A stretch of DNA of 64,000 nucleotides, taken from Vesta saturnalis (Eukaryota; Arthropoda; Insecta; Coleoptera; Lampyridae). Position numbers and translations under genes: made by a program. Shown here in pieces: positions 19,104 through 32,099 of this stretch (the first letter of the stretch is position 1; every line of letters begins with the position of its first letter). Below the pieces are notes generated by a model. That model saw nothing but the letters and a program-made list of their open reading frames with translations, did not search any database and was not told the DNA's origin. Location of the stretch: NCBI GenBank assembly GCA_036346205.1, contig JARFJB010000534.1:5555001-5619000 (forward strand), written 5' to 3'.

Positions 19104-22100
19104 ATATGCTTGAATTGAGGTTTTTTTCCAAAAGGACTAGACACGTTATATAATAATAATAATAATTTGAACTTTTAGTTTTTCCCAAAGGACTAGACGG
19201 GTTACGCATACATACAGAGCAAGCAATTTATCACAAGCACATATTCCTAATGATAATTTATGTAGTTATATTGACGTTTCCCGTATGAAACTATACATTT
19301 CGGATGTACATAAGTGTACCAAAAATATAACAGTTCACTACCATTAGGCCCAGACGAGGGCAAGTCGCGATATTTAAGTCTTCAACAAAGTAAAAATTGA
19401 GTAATAATTAGAATTTACGTAATACCCACCTCGGGTTCGTTGAAATATCTTTCAAAGTGTTAACCTGAAAAAAGGACGATTCATACACAGCCGGTAAAAT
19501 TTCAATTTAGAAATGTTCTAGTTCATTTTGCCTTTACTTTACCAAATTACCCATAATAATACACACTTCATTGACGTATATCTTTGGAGAAGCCTGTTCA
19601 GTTCACGCTTGTCCTCAGCATTAATTAACATATAAATATGTAAACAGTGAAAGATTATGTCACATATAACCTGAACACTCGCCCGCGCAGTTTAAAAATT
19701 GCACTTAAATCTAAAAAAACACGGTATCCCGCGCTCAAGTTTGACGTAATAACACAAATTAGACAATTAGTACGACTGGTATGACGCTATAATTTATTTT
19801 ATGCCACTGCGCAAACGGTAGCAATTTAGATAGTAACTCCCCAAAATCATAAAATGGACGCTAAACGCTAACACAGCACTGGGTGTGGTGTATGCAATTT
19901 CTGTGATAAATAATCTAGATTAGACTATTCTAGTCGCACACTGTAATAACTAACGGTTCTATCAAATTATATCAGTCACCCAGTAGCGAGTTATTTTTGA
20001 AGGTTGTACACATTCTGATTGTTTTTCTAACAAAGAAACTGTAGAAGACAGCTTTCTAAACAGGTGCATAGTTCGTTATAATTTCGGTGGTATTATTCAT
20101 TTAAACGCACTTTTTGTTTGGTAGAAGCTGTGTTGGTCTCCTCTGAATGCAGCTGGAGAATAGCAATCTAGTTATTTATGGTATCTCGGCACCCTTTGGT
20201 GAAAACAAGATTCTTATATATCCGTTATCAAATAGCGATTAGTATATCTTAGCCAAATAAGTACACTACAAGATATAGAAATACTTCATATTCAAGAATT
20301 ACTCTTGTAGAAACGTTGCTGCTATCGATTAAACCAGAAAAAGAGAATTTCCTAAGAAAGCTTTATTTTTACCAAAATGGCTACCCACAAACTGTACTGA
20401 AGAACGTATTTAAAGAAGTTTTTAGTTATCAGATCGCATTGTTACCAAATTGTTATAATTAATTTTTGTATGTAAAAATAAAGTTTCCTTTTTACATTGA
20501 ATTGTTACTTAGTATAAGTACTGCACTCGGGCTGTAATTCAGCGGATGCAAAATCCATTTGAGTAAGCGGTTTTGAAACCGACAGGAAAACGAAATCCCA
20601 TAGGTGGCACTATTATGTCAATTTAAACCTTTAAATGTAATTTTTAATACAGCAGCTACTGAAAGTCAACACTACTGAATCGATTTTTACACGTTACAAG
20701 TTGCCACGTTTTCAAACGGATTGGACGTAAACACATGCCGTTGCTATTGATACAAGTAAACAATTTGTACATTTTCTGGATCATTCCATGCAGTTACAAA
20801 ACATTTCTTTCTTAAAGGTTTAAATGCTACACATAAAGACAGAGTTGCTGAATTTTAACCAGGTAGAACAAACATAGAAGATGCAGGTCTAGTTTGCTTG
20901 CATATGAAAACGTAAAGCATCAAGGCACAAAGGCATAGAGATAATCAATAACTTAGTTTAGAATATCCAGGTAGTCTTAATTGTAGAGGCTGCCCAAACT
21001 GATATAAGTATCAGTACTCTATTAATTCAATTCAGTATAACATTTTTAGAGAAGCAAAAAGTATTCCATTCGGAAGCTTCTAGAATTGTGCTTATAATTA
21101 TCGGACCCCAATATAGATACCGCTGTAATTACATACATAAAACAAAAGCCAAAGCATTCAGGTAATTCTTAACTTATCGGGGTAAAGTAATATTATATAA
21201 ATACTAATTTCACGTAATGTAAAATTTCAAAAGCAACGGTTCGATAACAAATGTCTGTGTTTCGAAACTCCAAGTTAGGTTTCCCTCCTGGCAAAATTAC
21301 ATAACCCGTATGAAACAAGCAATTGCAAATAATTTTTCTCATCTAATGAAGAACAAAAGTAAAGCCGACAGCAGTCGATGAATGAAATAAAATCTAGAAA
21401 ATATTAATATTCATTGGGAATTAAAATGTCACCATCTTGAATCAAAGATTGAAAAAGAACGTTGAAAATTTAACTTTGTACTTAGGTATTATCAATTATA
21501 ACACCAGTGACACAAAAGAATGTGAAGTACGAGTGACCATCAAACATTTCAATAAATGAAATTTATTGAATTTTGAAAAGTAGTATACATAAGGAAATCC
21601 TAAATGACGAAACTAAAGAAACAGCAATAAACGAATAATTTTAACAGTTATTAAACTTAACTAATATTACAGCGTAAGTAACGAATGTAGCACCGTTATC
21701 CTTTATTCTGGATACAAGCTCAAATTAAAAGCAAAGAATAAAAACTCAACTCTTCTACGGATTTGCATACACAGAAACTGTCCAGGAGCAATTGTTACTG
21801 ATGAAGTAAAATCAAAAGTCACAAGTGAGAAACTACAACTGAGTTCTAGATATTGCAAAAAATGAGGTTGTGTTTGTATAACGCCAAAAAAGGTCTAGGG
21901 AAGAGGTTACACCCGTATCGCACATATATCAGCAAGAGATGGTTTTGTTGTCCCAATATACCTTAACTGCAAAACAGTGTGTATATAAGTACTCCTCAAA
22001 GAGCAGAGAAGTATTGTGATAGGCGGTTAAAAATAGTTGTCAGTGACCTACCTCAAAATAGGCATAATCTTAGTGAAACATTGTACAAGTTGAAATATAT

Positions 22101-22550
22101 TGTAAAATTTTATTAGGAAAACTTAATTTAGATGTTAATTAAGTATTGAATTTATAAAGTAGATATATTAATTCTGTTTTGGCCTTTTGTCATATTTATT
22201 CACTTTCGAGTAGGTAACTTAGTTACGCACAAAACGAGAATTCAGAAGCACATTAAGTTCCTAAGTATAGCCTTAACGCCCGAAGGGGAGGATTTGTGAA
22301 ACGTACGAAACGCTCATGAATCTCAATTCTGCATAGAATAATATGGGATCTACATGGACAAACGGTAACTTATTTTAGAAAATTACCGAATTGTAATTGG
22401 ATTATATATTAAGATTTATACTTTATTGTTTAACTAATTACATGTTGCTTAAAAGACAACAGACTTTTCCTTATTTCTTCATTGTACAAAATAGCTGGGC
22501 AGTTCCCTATTTTATTAACGAATGATTAAAAGGTTTAGGGGGTTGATATT
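19104..22550. other. AT-rich spacer, no gene recognised
   Basis: Only short frames and no element termini I can defend. A small direct repeat (AAAGGACTAGAC, 19132 and 19190) flanks a TAA-rich run. Confidence 0.55.
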
Positions 22551-23400
22551 TGCGACAGACAGTCTCAACTGCCAAATTTTAGACTTTGAACAAATACTAA
22601 TATGAGTAACAAATGTACATTCTGAGAATATTTTGATGCATTGGGTATATTTCGTATTATATTGTACGTACGATGCATTTCTGATGGCGTGTTTGTAAGG
22701 AAACGTTTTTTTTACTGGTGTAATTGTTACGCCAATGGCATTCTCAATTGGGCGATGCATGTTGTATGAAAAGATTGTGAATTGAAAGAGAGATTTGAAC
22801 GAGAAATCGAGGTAAACCCGTATACACACGGTAATGGGTGCTACTGTGTAGCCACCTTAATTTCAGGAATGCAGGTACAAAACTGCTGTGAACGGATAGC
22901 GTAAGATCGTATTTTAGTACTGTAATAGAATGCAGAATGAATACGTATGTATGTTACTCACATAAATGAGTTAGGTTTGTATAGTGGAAAATTTTACGTA
23001 TTTTTCAAGGGCACATAGCATGAAAATTATTGGGATATATATCGTGTTGCGTTGTGCATAGCATGCATTTTTGATACGGTGTGAACGTGGCTCTGCCCAA
23101 GAAATTATTTTTGTGCAGTATTATGAAAAAGATATTTAATGTTCTATAAAGCTTCATCAGTTGAAATGAATAAGTTTGAATAGGAAATATATTAATCAAA
23201 CTTCTATTGAGACGATAATGAGTACCACTGTATGGCTACTGTATTTCCAAGAATGTGGGTTCAAATTGTTGTAAACGAGTAGCGTGAGTGACTTAATGAT
23301 ATGCTGATATCGTATAAAAATGTAGAAAAAGAATACGTGCTTGAATAATTGAGTTAGTATTTCACAATGGTAAATTTTATGTACGATCAAGGATGAATGG
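22551..23400 (+). repeat. Degenerate tandem repeat, two units of about 400 bp
   Basis: Unit A (about 22560-22990) and unit B (about 22990-23400) share ordered landmarks: TGATGCATT/GTGCATAGCATGCATTT near 22630 and 23055; then TG(T/A)A(C/A)GGATAGCGTAAG/GAGTAGCGTGAG near 22895 and 23276; then GAATACGT(A/G) plus a GAGTTAG motif near 22940 and 23330. A third copy is at 24960-25390. The small minus-strand frames here are artefacts of this repeat. Confidence 0.5.
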
Positions 23401-24959
23401 TGCTGATATTTATGAATCTTGTCGATGAATACTTCGCGCACATGTGAGACTTCCATAAACAGTTGAATTTAGTTTTAAATGTTGTACTTAATGAGTGTGA
23501 ACATTGCATTTGGATATTTCGGTGAGATACTACAATCTTTGTAAAAATTTCAAAATGACACAGATAGATGGCCTGAGTTCTCTTCTAGCCCTTTTTTAAC
23601 TAGTATAACGACAAAGGTATGTAATACAGAAACCACTCTGAGATGGACTGGTTGATTTTGGCGGAATAGATTTTGATAGGTTTGGGAAGATATATGCTTG
23701 AGCCTATAAAAAAGGAGTGACATGGTAGAAAGGATTTAGACTTCGCGAATCCTTAGAGAAAGCGGCCTTATGCCTGAGTTTTTCTTTAAGGCATAACGAC
23801 CTGTGTTAATTTATTTTGTAAACAATCAGTGCTGTACTTAAAATCAGCTCCGTTTCCTGCGAAACCCTATTGCTGAGCATGGAACATTTAAAACGTTTGC
23901 AAACACATTAATGTGAATTGAAAGAAGTTATATACTTTTCCAAACATTTTATTAAAGTGTTTAAACAGATTTGTGATAAACAGTAACCGTTATGTTAAGA
24001 AAAGTACTGTGAATAAAACTCGCGGGATGGAAAAGAAACTTTCAAAGTGATCATTTATATTAATAAATAAAGGTTTTAAGCATTGTAAATTGAAGTTGAC
24101 AGTATTGAACATTAATAATACAAGAGTAAATATGTGTTCGTTTATTAACGGCATAAAAGCAATCAATTAAGAATTTAAATATTAAGTGAATTAAAATACT
24201 TGGTGACAAACATTTAAGTGGGCGTACAGAAATTAGCTGCGCATTTGTTGGAGTGGTTAAGGGCAAAACCGAACCTCTAACGTTGGCTCAGTGTTAACCT
24301 CGTAAAGTCATGCTGTTAGTGGCGAATATACATACATACTTAAGATTGATTTAAGAACTAGCTGATCTTGATTGCAGTTTAGAAATTCACCTACTTTGGT
24401 AAGCCTTCACGACGACTAGTGCGGTTTGTCCGTCTAACAAAGTGAGACTTTAATTAAAAGCAAAGTTTGGATTTGAATACTTTTTTGAGTTTTCTTACAA
24501 ATATCAAGATGGCGTAAATGGAGGAATGGGTAAGATATAAATTAGCGCTTTTTTTGTGCATGAAACCTATATAAGGGAGCTTGAAGGGTCTGAGGTAGTT
24601 TTATTGTTTGTCGGCCAAGTAATGTAAAATAAGACGTTAATCTAGTGCAACCCTTACAATTTGTTAAGAACATTTTGCTTCCATAAAGCGTGAGCTTAGT
24701 TCAAAGATTTTTGAACTGTAGTATGTGTTTAACTATGAACCCATTTGGGGATTGATAAACTAAAAATTCTGACTGGGTTCTAAAACATTTAAGTGAGCGG
24801 GAGTGTATTTAAATTTAAGAAAGCACTGTTCGAATTTTTTTTGAAACATAAAGACTATCCCGCTATTCAGTGAGAAGATTTTGTCAGTAGCTTGATGCAA
24901 GCTAGGCAAGAAATAAAACAATTTTAAGCATAAGTTCTTCTTGTTTTTGTCTAATGATA
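23401..24959. other. Spacer between degenerate repeat units
   Basis: No gene recognised. There are short AT-rich frames only. More weakly repeated units may be present but I could not align them by eye. Confidence 0.45.
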
Positions 24960-25390
24960 CCACGGATGTTAACGTCACTCTTACTAAGAATTAGGAATAA
25001 ATCTTGAACAATGTGAAATTATTTTGAGGTATTAGGCATATTTAGCGTTGAGCTCCATTCATGGGGCATTTTTGATATCGTATGTGCGTGTGTTTGTATA
25101 GAGTATGTTTTTCTGAGTATAATGTAAGTTTGATGTAAAGGTTACGGCACTAGAATTTGTAGTAAAACGATAAATATTATCTAGGACAGTTAGATGTTAT
25201 GTAAAAGATTGTATTCTGAAAGAATTAAATTTGAATGCAAAACAATATTTTAGTAAAACCCACGTTAAGACGATAATGTGTGCCACTGGTTTCAGTATTT
25301 TCAGAAATGTGGTTAACGTAATCAGATTAACGTTGATATATTAAAGTGAAGGAAAAGAACGTGTATAAATTTTTATTTGTATAAATGAGT
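24960..25390 (+). repeat. Third degenerate unit, directly before the polypurine array
   Basis: Landmarks match units A and B: GGGGCATTTTTGATATCGTATGTGCG, then AAGACGATAATGTGTGCCACT (compare GAGACGATAATGAGTACCACT at 23210), then GAACGTGTATAAATTTTTATTTG followed by ATAAATGAGTA. The GGAAAGAAA array starts right where the unit's ATGAGTT part is expected. Confidence 0.5.
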
Positions 25391-25395
25391 ATCAA

Positions 25396-28290
25396 TGAAA
25401 GGAAAGAAAGGAAAGAAAGGAAAGAAAGGAAAGAAAGGAAAGAAAGGAAAGAAAGGAAAGAAAGGAAAGAAAGGAAAGAAAGGAAAGAAAGGAAAGAAAG
25501 GAAAGAAAGGAAAGAAAGGAAAGAAAGGAAAGAAAGGAAAGAAAGGAAAGAAAGGAAAGAAAGGAAAGAAAGGAAAGAAAGGAAAGAAAGGAAAGAAAGG
25601 AAAGAAAGGAAAGAAAGGAAAGAAAGGAAAGAAAGGAAAGAAAGGAAAGAAAGGAAAGAAAGGAAAGAAAGGAAAGAAAGGAAAGAAAGGAAAGAAAGGA
25701 AAGAAAGGAAAGAAAGGAAAGAAAGGAAAGAAAGGAAAGAAAGGAAAGAAAGGAAAGAAAGGAAAGAAAGGAAAGAAAGGAAAGAAAGGAAAGAAAGGAA
25801 AGAAAGTAAAGAAAGGAAAGAAAGGAAAGAAAGGAAAGAAAGGAAAGAAAGGAAAGAAAGGAAAGAAAGGAAAGAAAGGAAAGAAAGGAAAGAAGGGAAA
25901 GAAGGGAAAGAAGGGAAGAAGGGAAGAAGGAAAGAAGGAAAGAAGGAAAGAAGAAAGAAGGGAAAGAAGGAAAGAAGGAAAGAAGGAAAGAAGGAAAGAA
26001 GGAAAGAAGGAAAGAAGGAAGAAGGAAAGAAGGAAGAAGGGAAAGAAGGAAGAAGGAAAGAAGGAAAGAAGGAAAGAAGGAAAGAAGGGAAAGAAGGAAA
26101 GAAGGGAAGAAGGAAAGAAGGAAAGAAGGAAAGAAGGAAAGAAGGAAAGAAGGAAAAAAGGATAAGAAAGGAAAGAAAGGAAAGAAAGGAAAGAAAGGAA
26201 AGAAAGGAAAGAAAGGAAAGAAAGGAAAGAAAGGAAAGAAAGGAAAGAAAGGAAAGAAAGGAAAGAAAGGAAAGAAAGGAAAGAAAGGAAAGAAAGGAAA
26301 GAAAGGAAAGAAAGGAAAGAAAGGAAAGAAAGGAAAGAAAGGAAAGAAAGGAAAGAAAGGAAAGAAAGGAAAGAAAGGAAAGAAAGGAAAGAAAGGAAAG
26401 AAAGGAAAGAAAGGAAAGAAAGGAAAGAAAGGAAAGAAAGGAAAGAAAGGAAAGAAAGGAAAGAAAGGAAAGAAAGGAAAGAAAGGAAAGAAAGGAAAGA
26501 AAGGAAAGAAAGGAAAGAAAGGAAAGAAAGGAAAGAAAGGAAAGAAAGGAAAGAAAGGAAAGAAAGGAAAGAAAGGAAAGAAAGGAAAGAAAGAAGAAAG
26601 AAAGGAAAGAAAGGAAAGAAAGGAAAGAAAGGAAAGAAAGGAAAGAAAGGAAATAAAGGAAAGAAAGTAAAGAAGGAAAGAAAGGAAAGAAAGGAAAGAA
26701 AGGAAAGAAAGGAAAGAAAGGAAAGAAAGGAAAGAAAGGAAAGAAAGGAAAGAAAGGAAAGAAAGGAAAGAAAGGAAAGAAAGGAAAGAAAGGAAAGAAA
26801 GGAAAGAAAGGAAAGAAAGGAAAGAAAGGAAAGAAAGGAAAGAAAGGAAAGAAGGGAAAGAAGGGAAAGAAGGGAAAGAAGGGAAAGAAAGGAAAGAAAG
26901 GAAAGAAAGGAAAGAAAGGAAAGAAAGGAAAGAAAGGAAAGAAAGGAAAGAAAGGAAAGAAAGGAAAGAAAGGAAAGAAAGGAAAGAAATGAAAGAAAGG
27001 AAAGAAAGGAAAGAAAGGAAAGAAAGGAAAGAAAGGAAAGAAAGTAAAGAAAGGAAAGAAAGGAAAGAAAGGAAAGAAAGGAAAGAAAGGAAAGAAAGGA
27101 AAGAAAGGAAAAGAATGGAAAGAAGGGAAAGAAGGGAAGAAGGGAAGAAGGGAAGAAGGGAAAGAAGGGAAAGAAGGGAAAGAAGATAAAAAAGGGAAAG
27201 AAGGGAAAGAAGGGAAAGAAGGAAAGAAGGGAAAGAAGGGAAAGAAGGGAAAGAAGGGAAAGAAGGGAAAGAAGGGAAAGAAGGGAAAGAAGGGAAAGAA
27301 GGGAAAGAAGGGAAAGAAGGGAAAGAAGGGAAAGAAGGGAAAGAAGGGAAAGAAAGAAAGAAGGAAAGAGGAAGGAAAGAAAAGAAAGAAAGGAAAGAAA
27401 GGAAAGAAAAGAAAGAAAGGAAAGAAAGGAAAGAAAGGAAAGAAAGGAAAGAAAGGAAAGAAAGGAAAGAAAGGAAAGAAAGGAAAGAAAGGAAAGAAAG
27501 GAAAGAAAGGAAAGAAAGGAAAGAAAGGAAAGAAAGGAAAGAAAGGAAAGAAAGGAAAGAAAGGAAAGAAAGGAAAGAAAGGAAAGAAAGGAAAGAAAGG
27601 AAAGAAAGGAAAGAAAGGAAAGAAAGGAAAGAAAGGAAAGAAAGGAAAGAAAGGAAAGAAAGGAAAGAAAGGAAAGAAAGGAAAGAAAGGAAAGAAAGGA
27701 AAGAAAGGAAAGAAAGGAAAGAAAGGAAAGAAAGGAAAGAAAGGAAAGAAAGGAAAGAAAGGAAAGAAAGGAAAGAAAGGAAAGAAAGGAAAGAAAGGAA
27801 AGAAAGGAAAGAAAGGAAAGAAAGGAAAGAAAGGAAAGAAAGGAAAGAAAGGAAAGAAAGGAAAGAAAGGAAAGAAAGGAAAGAAAGGAAAGAAAGGAAA
27901 GAAAGGAAAGAAAGGAAAGAAAGGAAAGAAAGGAAAGAAAGGAAAGAAAGGAAAGAAAGGAAAGAAAGGAAAGAAAGGAAAGAAAGGAAAGAAAGGAAAG
28001 AAAGGAAAGAAAGGAAAGAAAGGAAAGAAAGGAAAGAAAGGAAAGAAAGGAAAGAAAGGAAAGAAAGGAAAGAAAGGAAAGAAAGGAAAGAAAGGAAAGA
28101 AAGGAAAGAAAGGAAAGAAAGGAAAGAAAGGAAAGAAAGGAAAGAAAGGAAAGAAAGGAAAGAAAGGAAAGAAAGGAAAGAAAGGAAAGAAAGGAAAGAA
28201 AGGAAAGAAAGGAAAGAAAGGAAAGAAAGGAACGAAAGGAAAGAAAGGAAAGAAAGGAAACAAAGGAAAGAAAGTGAAGAAAGGATAAAG
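25396..28290 (+). repeat. (GGAAAGAAA)n polypurine satellite, 2.9 kb
   Basis: Almost uninterrupted 9-bp GGAAAGAAA units. Blocks of a slipped 8-bp GGAAAGAA type lie at about 25915-26160, and GGGAAAGAA (also 9 bp) at about 26850-26885 and 27110-27350. The plus strand is essentially all purine, with only a handful of T (for example 25807, 26163, 26655, 26990). Long open frames on both strands (up to about 1,000 codons of repeated Ser-Phe-Leu, Phe-Pro or Glu-Arg-Lys) exist only because the repeat lacks stops. Such tracts can form triplex (H-DNA). Confidence 0.95.
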
Positions 28291-28420
28291 TGGGAAAGAG
28301 TAAAGGAAATATAATATAGGGAGAAAATAAGATATAAGGAGAGGCAGGAAAGAAAGAGTAGGAGAAAGAAAAAAAGGGTAAAAGAATGATAGGAAATAAA
28401 GAAAAAAGGAAAGAAATTCA
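28291..28420 (+). repeat. Degenerate purine-rich tail of the array
   Basis: The sequence stays purine-rich (GAAAGAGTAAAGG, GAGGCAGGAAAG) but the 9-bp register is lost, as at an old array edge. Confidence 0.7.
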
Positions 28421-29883
28421 AGCTTTCGTTGTACCCGTGACCTACTTTGAGGTAGTGGGTTATATCAATTTAAATAAATGGCAAAGTAAAGTGACTTTAG
28501 CCCCTTTACTCCAAAATTATGAAGCTGATGTAACGTAAAATATTGTTTTACATTCCTGTAGTAAATACAATGTAGTGGTTGAAATTGTTTCACTTCCTGG
28601 TTACGAGAATCTGCTGAAAAATGCTATATCAAATTAATAACAGAAGCCTACAATCTAGTTGTTTTTACGGAAGAAGAGATGGGCTTGTAAAGACTCGCGT
28701 AAGCAAATGCTATGGTTTGAGATAAAAGAGTAATATAAACAATAATTTGTAAAACACATGTTGCAAATAAACAATAAAATTGGTTATAACAGCATTATTT
28801 TATTTCAGCTGGTCAGATAATAATTAACTGCTAAATTCTTAAACGTGTCCTGGGTGTTCCTAAAATTTATTTAACTCAAATTATGATGCACAGCGCATAA
28901 TGCAGGTCCAGTAACAAAATTATTTTGGTCTTCCAAGATTGGTGGATGGCAAGAAACGATAACCTAAATATATTTCTTAAACCAAAATGTAACTTTTTCC
29001 TACTATTCCAATTCGATTTGGTCAAGTTCAGTTTTTTGATCCACTCTATAAGATAAGCTTCTAGTTTAATTTTTTTACAAATAATAACAATTTTACAACA
29101 CTAAATTGCAGTATATTTATCGTTACTCTATATTTTAAGACCTAAGGATATCGTCAGAACAATTTTAATAAATAAAATAAAGTAAAGTAAACAGGTATTT
29201 TCTATTTACTTACTTTAACTAAAAATATACCTGCTATATAGAAATACAGAAATTTAGAAATGGGGGCTATGTACTGATGTAACTATGTTACATTATTAAT
29301 TTATTTTGGGGAAGCTTTATTCTGTTCAATTTCGGTTGAAATCTTTTAGTTTGTTGCTATAAATGTAAATATGAATTTAATAACAACACGTAATTAATAT
29401 GGGAGAATTGAGGAAAATGAATTGTGTCATGAAGCACAAAAACATTTTTGCACTAATTTAGGGCTATTGTCGATGTCCTTCCTTTATCGAGTGTTCTAAT
29501 TGCAATAGAACATGGTTAGCTTAATTGATGACGATGATTCTCATACGATGAAACTAAGTAGTGCTTTTAGTTTAAATAGCATGACGATCGTTACATTAAG
29601 TGAAGTAATTTTCAAAGTTAGTTAGCTTATAAGTACTTTTGCAATACGAACCTAATGATAGTCACCTCTGTTTACATAATATGTCTACCTAAATATTGAA
29701 TCAAAAGACGTTTTATATGAAAAAGGCATTTTATTACTGTTTTGAACATTAATACCTCATCCGAAGGTACACATTTCTTCTTATACACTTTGTCTTAAAT
29801 CTACCAAAAAAGACAAAGTGCATACATTCTTTCTTTTGTTACATAAAAAAATGCGATAATCCTCATTTAGATAACAAATAGAT
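28421..29883. other. AT-rich spacer with one small hairpin
   Basis: No gene recognised. CACTTTGTCTT and AAGACAAAGTG (about 29789-29822) form an 11-bp stem with a short loop. Confidence 0.55.
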
Positions 29884-30376
29884 ATACAGGGTTGCTCATT
29901 ACTGCGTCAAAATCCAATTTAGGTTTGATTAGCTAAAAGTGGATAAAAATTTACAAAAAAAACGGTTTTGTAACGAAAAACGCATATTTTGAAAATAATT
30001 TGACTTATACAGGATGAATTCTTAAACCATGGAACCTCCGAGAATATATTTTTTTAAAAGAACACTATATATTTTTCATATTTCGCAATCTGCTTTGAAT
30101 TCTCTTTCCGATAGTCTTTAAATTGTTGGTTTTGGATGACGTATTTTTGAGTTATAAATGAAAATGTAAAAAAATGTCAATTATCGTAAAAAACGCCCTC
30201 TATGATAAAATTAAAGTTTGATTATTTCGTAGGTTCAGTCCAACGCTTGGCTGCATCTACTAAACCTACAATATAATCAAACTTTAATTTTGTCACGGGG
30301 GGTGCTTTACGATGCAATTAATTTGAACATTTTGAAAGAGCGTTACTCAATTTTTTTATATGGAACATCCTGTATA
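29884..30376. mobile_element. MITE-like element with ATACAGG ends
   Basis: The left end is ATATACAGGGTTGCTC and the complement of the right end is ATATACAGGATGTTCC. An internal palindrome (about 30207-30296: GATAAAATTAAAGTTTGATTAT and its complement) and an internal TATACAGGATGAATTC at about 30006 suggest either a composite or two overlapping MITEs. Non-coding. It abuts the mariner remnant. Confidence 0.5.
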
Positions 30377-31060
30377 TATCGGCTGGATACCGAAAGGTGT
30401 GTGCACGCTGGATACCCCATCAACTGACTGAAAAGCACAAAGCCAACCACATGGGTCTTTCACTGCAGCATCTTCAGCGGTGCCGTGAAGGAGATTCCTT
30501 CTTGCACCGAATTGCTTCCGGTGACGAAAGTTGGTGTCAGCATTATGACCCTGAGCCGAAACGTGACAGTATGCATCGTCTCCAAGGCACCAGAAGTTCA
30601 AAACTCAACCTTCCGCTGGCAAGGTTATGCTTACCTGCTTTTTCGATCACCGTGGACCGTTACTTGTTCAATTGAAAGACCCTCATGTTAACATCAATGC
30701 TGTCCGATACAGTGAAACTTTGACTCGTTTGCGTACTACCATAAAGAACAAACGTTCTGGGATGCTTACGGAAGGCGTGACCCTACTTCACGATAACGCC
30801 TACCCGCATATCGCTAACATCATCACGTCACAGATAGCGCGGATGAGGTGGAAGGTATTACAGCACCCCCCTTACAGGCCAGATCTATCACCCTCTGACT
30901 TCCAAGTTTTTGGATCATACAAGAAGGCACTCAACGGACAGCGATTCCAGTCGGACGCTGAGGTCTAGCAGGCCGTTTTGACATGGTTCCGCCAACAGCC
31001 AGAAGAATGGCACGAAACCGGTGTACAGCGTCTTGTGAAACAGTCTATTTATTGAACGTG
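30377..31060 (+). pseudogene. Mariner-like transposase, C-terminal two thirds
   Basis: VCARWIPHQLTEKHK, MGLSLQHLQR and FLHRIASGDESW (first Asp) occupy 30397-30570. A frameshift near 30600 leads to CFFDHRGPLLVQLKDPHVNINAVRYSE, LTRLRTTIKNKR, GVTLLHDNAYPHIA (second Asp) and VLQHPPYRPDLSPSDF (third Asp), then QRFQSDAEV and WFRQQPEEW. This is the SETMAR-type mariner DD34D pattern. The N-terminal DNA-binding part is absent, replaced by the MITE edge at 30376, and a TAG follows DAEV. It is a dead copy. Confidence 0.85.
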
Positions 31061-31064
31061 CCTC

Positions 31065-31065
31065 G

Positions 31066-31138
<73 letters not shown>

Positions 31139-31158
31139 TTATTTATTTATTTATTCTA
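31065..31158. repeat. (TA)n then (TTTA)n microsatellite
   Basis: About 65 bp of alternating AT followed by five TTTA units, directly at the 3' side of the mariner remnant. It may have grown from the TA target site or 3' end of that element. Confidence 0.9.
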
Positions 31159-31279
31159 CGTCTTTCAACACAATATGTAGCGTTATCAAGTGAGAATGTA
31201 TAAACGTAATGAGTAGTTATGGTAACAAATAATTGAGGTAAATCTAAATTATTAGATTATTAGGTATTTAAATATCTCT

Positions 31280-31900
31280 TATGGGCGAGACACTTTTTAT
31301 AACATTTCTAATGCTTCTAAAACATCTAATTTGTCTTTTTTATTGCCAAAATGTAACAATTTAGTATTTCTTTGTGAAGTAATAAGGTGCTTATTTACTA
31401 CTAAATGTGTAGCATAATTTGATTTGTCTGTGTGCTTATATTTGTAACAGATAATGTGTTCTTTGTATCAAATATCAAAGTTCCTAAGTGTTTGTCCAAT
31501 ATAAACAGAATTACAGAACGTGCAGTCCAATTTATAAATACCCCATTTCAAACTGACGTTAGTGGAACCCTTGGCATTAAATAAACAAGAACTATGGTAT
31601 TAGTTTTGAAACCTGTTTTGTACACCTAGTTCTTTTATATCGCGTGAGCTACTTTTTCTGATATTTTTCCAAGTATGAAATTAATATGTATTTATTTTCT
31701 GTCGGGTCCATCTTAACTGGGTAAATATTTTTAGTAGATAATTGATACTCTTGATTCTTGCTTGCGCAATTTGTTTTATAATTGATAATTCTTTATTGAA
31801 ATTTGTTACATTAGGTTTTCTGCGAGTGTTAATCTAGGTAGGAAAATTCCCGAAGCGTTAAAGCTCCAAAACAAAACTTCGTTTATGTGACTTTTTCGGT
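31280..31900 (-). pseudogene. Penelope-like element fragment with GIY-YIG endonuclease domain
   Basis: Read on the minus strand from about 31640: LFNAKGSTNVSLKWGIYKLD then CTFCNSVYIGQTLRNFD, a TGA, YKEHI, SNYATHLV, LLHF and KLDVLEALEM. GIY...VYIGQT is the GIY-YIG nuclease signature, and the spacing with the Cys pair fits the C-terminal endonuclease of Penelope-like retroelements. Upstream text (KELGVQNRFQN) fits the region before it. No reverse transcriptase part was recognised next to it. Stops make it non-functional. Confidence 0.7.
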
Positions 31901-32099
31901 TAGTATGCTCATACTTATGTTAATAAGTTTCTTACCTCTAGCTTCTGTTGTTTTCTAGTGGACTGTTCAGAATTCCTCCTACACTTGAGTCCAGCACATT
32001 TTCTTGTTGTTGGTGTAGCGATGTTTTAATGTTATTGTATTGATTACAATCATGAGTTTCTTAATTTTCGGTGTTTGAAAAAAGATAAATATATTTTGA

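Noticed and set aside
22515..24978. Minus-strand small open frames
   Set aside because: They coincide with degenerate repeats and show no recognisable domain.
25327..28421. Very long open frames (up to about 1,000 codons) on both strands
   Set aside because: They consist solely of translated GGAAAGAAA repeat with no stops in any purine frame; no real protein signal.
30356..30601. Minus-strand 81-codon frame
   Set aside because: Antisense shadow of the mariner transposase.
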